Assembly (NCBI GenBank): GCA_026983935.1
Contig: JALSTC010000443.1
Coordinates: forward strand, 1 to 12,167
DNA from: Ardenticatenia bacterium
GTDB lineage: Bacteria; Chloroflexota; Anaerolineae; Aggregatilineales; Ch27
Length of the DNA stretch: 12,167 bases
Direction: 5' to 3'
Shown: positions 5,401 to 9,650 of the stretch, piece after piece
Numbering within the stretch: the first letter of the stretch is position 1
Layout: every line of letters starts with the position of its first letter
Made by a program: the position numbers and the translations under genes
Notes under the pieces: generated by a model
What the model was told of the DNA's origin: nothing
Databases searched by the model: none
What the model saw: only the letters and a program-made list of their open reading frames with translations

Positions 5401-6834
5401 ATGACCCCAATAGATGAAAACCGCATCAGCGCCATTATCAAGCAGGTCAAGAGCGAAATCGGCCCCAAAGTTGCACCAACACCCATCGTCGGTAAGTCGC
5501 TGCGCATGGGCGATGGTATCTTTGGCGATGTGGACTCTGCCGTTGCCGCTGCTGCTCAGGCTCAGCGCGAATTTGCCGCCATGCCGCTTGACCTGCGCTA
5601 TGACATCGTGGAAGCCATGCGCCGCGCCGGGCGCGAACATGCCCTTGTGCTGGCCCAGATGGCCCATGAAGAAACCGGTATGGGCCGGGTCGAGGACAAA
5701 GTAGAGAAAAACCTGCTCAACGCCAACAAGACGCCCGGCCCGGAATACCTGACCACTGAGGCATGGAGCGGCGATCACGGCCTGACCATCACCGAGTTCG
5801 CCCCTTACGGCGTCATTGCCTCCATCACGCCCAGCACCAATCCCACCAGCAGCATCATCAACAACAGCATCAGCATGATCAGCGCGGGCAACAGCGTCGT
5901 TTTCAATGCGCATCCCGGGGCAAAGGCCTGCAGCGCCTACACCATCCAGGTGCTCAACCGCGCCATTCAAAGCGTCGGCGGCCCCCCCAATCTGCTGACC
6001 GCCACCGCAGAACCCACGATCCAGAGCGCACAGGCCCTGATGCGGCATAAAGGCGTGCGTCTGCTTTCGGTTACCGGCGGCGGCGGTGTCGTGCGGGAGG
6101 CCATGCGCAGCGGCAAGCGGGCAGTCTGCGCCGGGCCGGGCAATCCCCCTGCTGTCGTGGACGAAACGGCCGACATCGAACAGGCCGCCCGTGACATCGT
6201 GCGCGGCGCCAGCTTCGACAACAATATCATCTGCGTGGACGAAAAGACCACCATTGTAGTGGAAAGTGTCGCCGATGCGCTGGTCGAGGCCATGACCGAA
6301 TACGGGGCCTATCTGATCACCGGCTGGCAGCTTCGCCGCCTGATGAAATCGATCATCACCGAGGATCGTGGGCCGGGCAAACCAGCCGCCATGAATCACG
6401 ATTTCATTGGCAAGAATGCCAGCGTTCTGCTGAGAGAAATCGGCATCAAGGTCGGCGACGAAGTGCGGCTGGTCATCGCTGTTGTCGAGCCGGATCACCA
6501 GCTTGTCTGGTCGGAGCAGATGATGCCGGTCATGCCCATCGTCCCCGTCCCGGACGTGGATACAGCCATTGATCTGGCCCGGGCCAGTGAACACGGCTTC
6601 CGGCACACGGCCAGCATGCACAGCAAGCACCTTGACCACCTGAGCAAAATGGCACGGGTGATGGACTGCTCGATCTTCGTCAAGAACGGGCCGAATTTCA
6701 GCGGCGTGGGGCATGGGGGCGAAGGCTACTGCTCGTTCACCATCGCCAGCCCGACAGGTGAAGGTCTCACCACCTGCCGCAGTTTCAGCCGTCTGCGCCG
6801 CTGCGTGCTGAAGGACAGCTTCCGTATCGTATGA
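5401..6834 (+). CDS. CoA-acylating aldehyde dehydrogenase, EutE/PduP family, with encapsulation-peptide-like N-terminus
   Basis: The protein has 477 residues, close to the usual EutE/PduP length of about 460-470. These enzymes turn an aldehyde, CoA and NAD+ into acyl-CoA and NADH inside bacterial microcompartments. Visible family features are the cofactor-domain segment TPSTNPTSSIINNSISM, the segment SVTGGGGVV, the AGPGNPPAVVDETADIE block, the catalytic Cys278 in ASFDNNIICVDEK, and the C-terminal FTIASPTGEGLTT. Residues 5-21 (DENRISAIIKQVKSEIG) form a short amphipathic helix followed by a Pro/Lys-rich linker (PKVAPTP). This is the layout of encapsulation peptides that attach enzymes to the shell. 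The downstream BMC shell gene supports a compartment role. The aldehyde substrate (acetaldehyde, propionaldehyde, lactaldehyde or other) cannot be read from the sequence. It follows the degenerate kinase after 13 bases. The symbol is left blank because EutE and PduP cannot be separated here. Confidence 0.93.
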   Translation: MTPIDENRISAIIKQVKSEIGPKVAPTPIVGKSLRMGDGIFGDVDSAVAAAAQAQREFAAMPLDLRYDIVEAMRRAGREHALVLAQMAHEETGMGRVEDKVEKNLLNANKTPGPEYLTTEAWSGDHGLTITEFAPYGVIASITPSTNPTSSIINNSISMISAGNSVVFNAHPGAKACSAYTIQVLNRAIQSVGGPPNLLTATAEPTIQSAQALMRHKGVRLLSVTGGGGVVREAMRSGKRAVCAGPGNPPAVVDETADIEQAARDIVRGASFDNNIICVDEKTTIVVESVADALVEAMTEYGAYLITGWQLRRLMKSIITEDRGPGKPAAMNHDFIGKNASVLLREIGIKVGDEVRLVIAVVEPDHQLVWSEQMMPVMPIVPVPDVDTAIDLARASEHGFRHTASMHSKHLDHLSKMARVMDCSIFVKNGPNFSGVGHGGEGYCSFTIASPTGEGLTTCRSFSRLRRCVLKDSFRIV

Positions 6835-6935
6835 GGTTGGCCGCTGGAGAACAGACAGGAGGGAAAAGCGATATTTCCAACCTGCACTTTGAGCGTTATC
6901 ATCATTGCTGCGCCACAGGTGCGCGGCGAGCGAAC

Positions 6936-6947
6936 GCTGACGTCAGC
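6936..6947. promoter_or_regulatory. Perfect 12-bp palindrome upstream of the shell gene, possible operator
   Basis: GCTGACGTCAGC is self-complementary and lies 37 bases before the shell protein start. The palindrome is seen directly; an operator role is conjecture, as no second copy or promoter was found beside it. Confidence 0.25.
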
Positions 6948-6969
6948 AGCCGGCCCTACCGAATCCCGT

Positions 6970-6976
6970 AAGGTGA
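6970..6976 (+). promoter_or_regulatory. Ribosome binding site for the TTG start of the BMC shell protein
   Basis: AAGGTGA lies seven bases before TTG at 6984. No in-frame ATG occurs before the first BMC domain begins, so TTG is the most reasonable start. Confidence 0.55.
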
Positions 6977-6983
6977 CTTTGCC

Positions 6984-7625
6984 TTGAGTGACACCGTCTC
7001 TCCACAACCCCCAGAGTCTGAGTCTTCTCGCCTTGTGATCGAACCGGCGCTCGCCCTGCTGGAATTCACCAGCATCGCCGCTGGTATGCAAAGCGGTGAT
7101 GCCATGGTCAAACGCGCCGAGGTGGATCTGCTGCGTGCCGGAACCGTCCAGCCAGGACGCTACCTGGTGCTGATCGGCGGGCCTGTCGGAGAAGTGGAAG
7201 AAGCGCTGGCCGCCGGGCTGGAAACCGCCCCAGATGCCCTCAAAGATCATGTCTATCTGCCCGGTGTACATCCGGAAGTCGTGCGAGGGCTGTCCGCCGG
7301 GCGCGAGTCGTTCGTCGGAGATGCCCTGGGCGTGGTTGAGACAACCACCGTGCCCGCGGCAATTCATGCAGCGGATGCCGGAGTCAAAGGGGCGCAGGTC
7401 ACCATCCTGGAGATTCGGCTGGCCGATGGACTGGGTGGCAAAGGACTTGTGCTCTTCGCCGGGCTGGTCTCCGATGTTGAGGCAGCAGTCGAGATCGCCC
7501 TGGATAACATCTCACCGGAAACGCTGGTCCGCCAGGTCGTGATCCCGCAGTTGCACCCGGAAATGGCCGCCAACCTGATCGGCACCACACGCTTCGGCCC
7601 GCGTGCTGGCTGGACAGCCGAGTAG
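6984..7625 (+). CDS. Bacterial microcompartment trimeric shell protein (BMC-T, two tandem BMC domains)
   Basis: The protein has 213 residues, the size expected for BMC-T proteins, which form pseudohexameric trimers in the microcompartment facet. A Pro/Ser/Glu-rich N-terminus (2-16) is followed by BMC domain 1 (about 22-105), with ALLEFTSIAAGMQSGDAMVK, the pore-loop region TVQPGRY and the helix VGEVEEALAAG. BMC domain 2 (about 114-200) has ALGVVETTTVPAAIHAADAG, RLADGLGGKG at the pore position and SDVEAAVEIA. The second half recalls the single-layer BMC-T of the Haliangium ochraceum shell; that comparison is from memory. It needs BMC-H and BMC-P proteins to build a shell, and neither is in the window, so the locus is either a satellite or the edge of a larger one. 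It lies downstream of the encapsulated-type aldehyde dehydrogenase on the same strand, with no visible terminator between. Transcripts probably continue to the terminator behind the tRNA. Confidence 0.92.
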   Translation: MSDTVSPQPPESESSRLVIEPALALLEFTSIAAGMQSGDAMVKRAEVDLLRAGTVQPGRYLVLIGGPVGEVEEALAAGLETAPDALKDHVYLPGVHPEVVRGLSAGRESFVGDALGVVETTTVPAAIHAADAGVKGAQVTILEIRLADGLGGKGLVLFAGLVSDVEAAVEIALDNISPETLVRQVVIPQLHPEMAANLIGTTRFGPRAGWTAE

Positions 7626-7647
7626 CCCCAGCGCAGCCAACTTACTC

Positions 7648-7676
7648 TTGACCGGGTTCGGGCCGCATGGTAAACT
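7648..7676 (+). promoter_or_regulatory. Sigma70-type promoter of tRNA-Glu
   Basis: TTGACC (7648-7653), a 17-base spacer, then TAAACT (7671-7676). The predicted start near 7683 lies about 18 bases before the mature tRNA. Both hexamers are close to consensus and the position fits a stable-RNA gene. Confidence 0.7.
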
Positions 7677-7700
7677 ACCAGCCGTCCATGATTGCAGGCT

Positions 7701-7773
7701 GCCCCCATCGTCTAGAGGACTAGGACGTGGCCCTTTCAAGGCTAAGACTGGAGTTCGAATCTCCATGGGGGCA
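7701..7773 (+). tRNA. tRNA-Glu (anticodon TTC)
   Basis: The acceptor stem GCCCCCA (7701-7707) pairs with TGGGGGC (7766-7772), with discriminator A at 7773; CCA is not encoded. The D-arm region is GTCTAGAGGACTAGGAC. The anticodon stem TGGCC/GGCTA encloses the loop CTTTCAA, which has TTC in the anticodon position. The T-arm is CTGGAGTTCGAATCTCCA with the normal TTCGAAT loop. At 73 bases the gene has standard length, and it reads glutamate codons GAA and GAG. It has its own promoter and a strong terminator directly behind it. I found no second copy of its 3' end in the window that would mark an integrated element. Confidence 0.96.
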
Positions 7774-7774
7774 C

Positions 7775-7802
7775 AAAAAGGCGCACCGATCGTGCGCTTT
7801 TT
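7775..7802. terminator. Bidirectional intrinsic terminator between tRNA-Glu and the aldo/keto reductase
   Basis: GCGCAC (7781-7786) and GTGCGC (7792-7797) form a stem around CGATC, flanked by AAAAA on the left and TTTTT on the right. It therefore reads as a T-tailed hairpin on both strands. It begins two bases after the tRNA and lies 28 bases beyond the stop of the convergent reductase gene, so it can end transcripts from both sides. Confidence 0.85.
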
Positions 7803-7829
7803 CGATTCCCCCCTACCCGCTGCAGCCGA

Positions 7830-8756
7830 TTACAGCGCCGCGCTGGCTTCATCCAGAACGGCTACTTCTTCATCTGTCAGATGCCATCCCAGCGCACCGG
7901 CATTCTGCTCGGCCTGCTGCGCATTACGTGCACCGGGGATCGGAAGCACGCCCTTGCGGATCGTCCAGTTGAGAGCCACCTGCGCCGGAGTCTTGCCGCC
8001 GTGCGCCTCGCCAATTTCACGCAGACGTGCGACCAGCGGCTGCACACGCCCGGCTTTCTCCCGGAAAGAACGCTTGCGCAAACCGGTGGGCAGATTCTCC
8101 GGCGTATATTTACCCGTCAGCAGCCCCTTGGCCAGAGGGCTGTAGGCAATCAGGCGCACGCCCAGCTCCTCACAGGCAGCCATCAAGCCATTCTGCTCCG
8201 GGTCGCGGTGCAGCAGGCTGTATTCGACCTGATTGGAAGCCAGCGTCACACCTCGCCTCGCCAGCACCTCGTAAGCCCGGCGCATCTGGTCGGTGTCATA
8301 ATTAGAGACTCCAACCGCCCGCGTCAGGTCTTCCTGCACCATGTCGGCCAGCGCATCCACCCAGAACTCAATCGGGCGCGGCGGCACAGGGAAATGGATC
8401 TGGTACAGGTCTACGCGGGAGACACCAAGGCGACGCAGGCTGCCGCGCAGCGCCCGACGCATCGCTCCTTTGGCCCAGCGCCAGGGCATCGGGTAGAACT
8501 TGGTCGCAATCGTGACCTGCTGTCCGCTTTCTCGCATGAACTGCCCCAGCAGCCGCTCTGCACGCCCCAGGCCATAAACCTCCGCTGTGTCCACAAACGT
8601 GATGCCGGCGGCAACGCTGGCCTCAAACGCCGCCCGCGAATCGGCATCGCTGTACAGGCGGCGCCCGCCCCAGAAAATGCGATCCCCCCAGGCCCAATTA
8701 CCAACGCCCATCTCGACGGCATTCAGAAAATCCCCATCATGCTGCATATCGCTCAT
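7830..8756 (-). CDS. Aldo/keto reductase family oxidoreductase
   Basis: The protein has 308 residues, the normal length for the NADPH-dependent aldo/keto reductase superfamily (TIM barrel, cytoplasmic). The catalytic tetrad is complete: Asp56 and Tyr61 in FVDTAEVYG, Lys86 in IATKFYP, His121 in LYQIHFP. The segments VGVSNYD, SNQVEYSLL, AYSPLAKGLLTGKY and IPGARNAQQAEQN, the last near the cofactor phosphate, are typical of the family. The start follows GGAGGA on the minus strand (complement of 8763-8768), six bases before the ATG. It is convergent with the tRNA and shell genes and so not part of their operon. The substrate cannot be read from the sequence. A role in handling aldehydes linked to the nearby dehydrogenase is possible, but only proximity supports it. 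A TATGAT -10 element upstream suggests its own promoter. Confidence 0.93.
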   Translation of the reverse strand: MSDMQHDGDFLNAVEMGVGNWAWGDRIFWGGRRLYSDADSRAAFEASVAAGITFVDTAEVYGLGRAERLLGQFMRESGQQVTIATKFYPMPWRWAKGAMRRALRGSLRRLGVSRVDLYQIHFPVPPRPIEFWVDALADMVQEDLTRAVGVSNYDTDQMRRAYEVLARRGVTLASNQVEYSLLHRDPEQNGLMAACEELGVRLIAYSPLAKGLLTGKYTPENLPTGLRKRSFREKAGRVQPLVARLREIGEAHGGKTPAQVALNWTIRKGVLPIPGARNAQQAEQNAGALGWHLTDEEVAVLDEASAAL

Positions 8757-8818
8757 CTGGAATCCTCCATTGCTGTGCCAGCCCGTGCGCCTGCTGCTTC
8801 AGACGATCGGATATGCTT

Positions 8819-8847
8819 ATCATAGCACACAGCTTCCCCACGATGAA
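8819..8847 (-). promoter_or_regulatory. Putative promoter of the aldo/keto reductase
   Basis: On the minus strand TTCATC (complement of 8842-8847), a 17-base spacer and TATGAT (complement of 8819-8824) precede the gene by about 60 bases. The -10 is good and the -35 weak. Confidence 0.4.
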
Positions 8848-8942
8848 AACCTCTGCGCCCATCAGCCATCGTGCAGGTTGCCATGACCGCGCACAGCACA
8901 GAATTTGGTAGGCTGGCCCTGCTGGCTGCCATTGGGATCGAC

Positions 8943-8981
8943 AAAAGGCCGCCCGCCTGCTTGCTATGGCGGGTGGGCCTT
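8943..8981 (-). terminator. Intrinsic terminator downstream of the four-helix membrane protein
   Basis: Bases 8945-8957 pair with 8968-8981 as a GC-rich stem of 13 pairs with one bulged base and one G-T pair, around a 10-base loop. On the minus strand the stem is followed by TTTTG. It lies about 110 bases past the stop at 9090. The plus-strand side has only two T bases, so it is best read as a minus-strand terminator. Confidence 0.65.
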
Positions 8982-9089
8982 CAGTCTTGAGTCTGTACAG
9001 CGGCAGAGGATGCCGGGCATATTCCTGGGAGAAGCACCTGCTGCAAGAGACAGCAAGCTGAGCGCACCCGGTCTGTACGGCCCGAAGAA

Positions 9090-9545
9090 TTACAACAACG
9101 GCCGCCCATACGGTAGAAACGGCCAGGGAATTGCGAGCAGCAGCACCAGAAATGCCAGCCCGAAGAAAATGGCCGCGCTTTTATGGCGGGCCAGGTCTTC
9201 CGCAGCTCGCCTGACCCGCGCCCGTCCGACATGAGCCAGAATCAGCGCCAGAATCATCAGGCTAACATGCTCAACTGCCCAATACCGCACATTCGTTGTG
9301 GTCATCGCGGCGCCGAAATCTTCAAAGGCAGCCCGAACCACCGGACTCAAAAATATGTAGAGAATCAGGCCAAGCAGCACCTGTACGTCCATACTGATGG
9401 TGAACACCAGCCCCAGACGATTATCCAACAGTGCCCACTCTCTCCTGCCAAACCATCCACGAAATGCCACCACCACGGCAGCAATGGCGGCGATCACCAC
9501 GATCCAGCGAATGAGAGAGTGAAGAGTAAGCACAATGCTATACAT
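9090..9545 (-). CDS. Conserved four-helix membrane protein of unknown function
   Basis: The protein has 151 residues and about four transmembrane helices, near residues 10-29, 44-67, 88-107 and 122-142. A Shine-Dalgarno sequence (complement of 9556-9561, AGGAGG) precedes the ATG by ten bases. Polar residues sit inside or beside the hydrophobic helices: His9 and Arg13-Trp14 (LHSLIRW), Asp53-Gln55 (SMDVQVLLGL), Arg87 with Glu92-His93 (RYWAVEHVSL) and His105. The C-terminus is AIPWPFLPYGRPLL. By recall these LHS-RW, EH and IPWPF signatures match a small family common in Bacteroidota and related groups, with no assigned role. The conserved histidines would suit haem or metal binding as in small cytochrome b-like proteins, but that is speculation. 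It lies downstream of the multi-sensor kinase on the same strand, separated by 105 AT-rich bases that may contain its promoter. Confidence 0.85.
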   Translation of the reverse strand: MYSIVLTLHSLIRWIVVIAAIAAVVVAFRGWFGRREWALLDNRLGLVFTISMDVQVLLGLILYIFLSPVVRAAFEDFGAAMTTTNVRYWAVEHVSLMILALILAHVGRARVRRAAEDLARHKSAAIFFGLAFLVLLLAIPWPFLPYGRPLL

Positions 9546-9610
9546 TCCGGCAGAACCTCCTCAAAGAGTCCTCTTTACACGATACAGAAACCACCTGCCC
9601 ACTGGCAGTC

Positions 9611-9650
9611 GTTACCAATATAACAATATATATCACCAATAACCAAAAAT
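9611..9650 (-). promoter_or_regulatory. AT-rich promoter region with direct repeats upstream of the membrane protein
   Basis: The stretch 9611-9650 is far richer in A and T than its surroundings. It has two ACCAATA copies, at 9614-9620 and 9635-9641, exactly 21 bases apart (two helical turns). On the minus strand TTGGTT (complement of 9640-9645), a 17-base spacer and TTATAT (complement of 9617-9622) could be a promoter for the membrane protein. The hexamers are only moderate. Confidence 0.35.

Larger units (their letters stand above)
6835..6983. other. 149-base spacer between ALDH and shell gene with unusual signals
   Basis: The spacer holds AGGAGGG (6857-6863), a near-perfect Shine-Dalgarno sequence with no ATG, GTG or TTG at usable distance. 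It also holds the 12-bp perfect palindrome GCTGACGTCAGC (6936-6947) and the inverted pair AGGTTGG (6834-6840) / CCAACCT (6877-6883). I see no convincing promoter hexamer pair and no terminator, so the shell gene is probably read from the same transcript as ALDH. Confidence 0.4.
8757..9089. other. 333-base gap between reductase start and membrane-protein stop
   Basis: The gap holds the ribosome binding site and a likely promoter of the reductase on its left side, and a GC-rich hairpin terminator for the minus-strand membrane protein around 8943-8981. Bases about 8850-8940 and 8985-9089 show no gene, repeat or RNA that I can support. Confidence 0.6.

Noticed and set aside
5266..6714. Long antisense frame (482 codons) on the minus strand across the aldehyde dehydrogenase
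   Set aside because: It mirrors a well-supported ALDH in a GC-rich gene, has a low-complexity His/Asp/Gly-rich translation without family motifs, and no ribosome binding site.
7701..7773. Possible attachment site of an integrated element at the tRNA 3' end
   Set aside because: No second copy of the tRNA 3' end and no intact integrase were seen in the window.
7881..8825. Plus-strand frame (314 codons) opposite the aldo/keto reductase
   Set aside because: The reductase has a full catalytic tetrad, a ribosome binding site and a promoter; the opposite frame shows no protein-like features.
8883..8990. Small plus-strand ORF starting MTAHSTEFGRLALL
   Set aside because: No good ribosome binding site, it runs into the terminator hairpin at 8945-8981 and has no supporting context.
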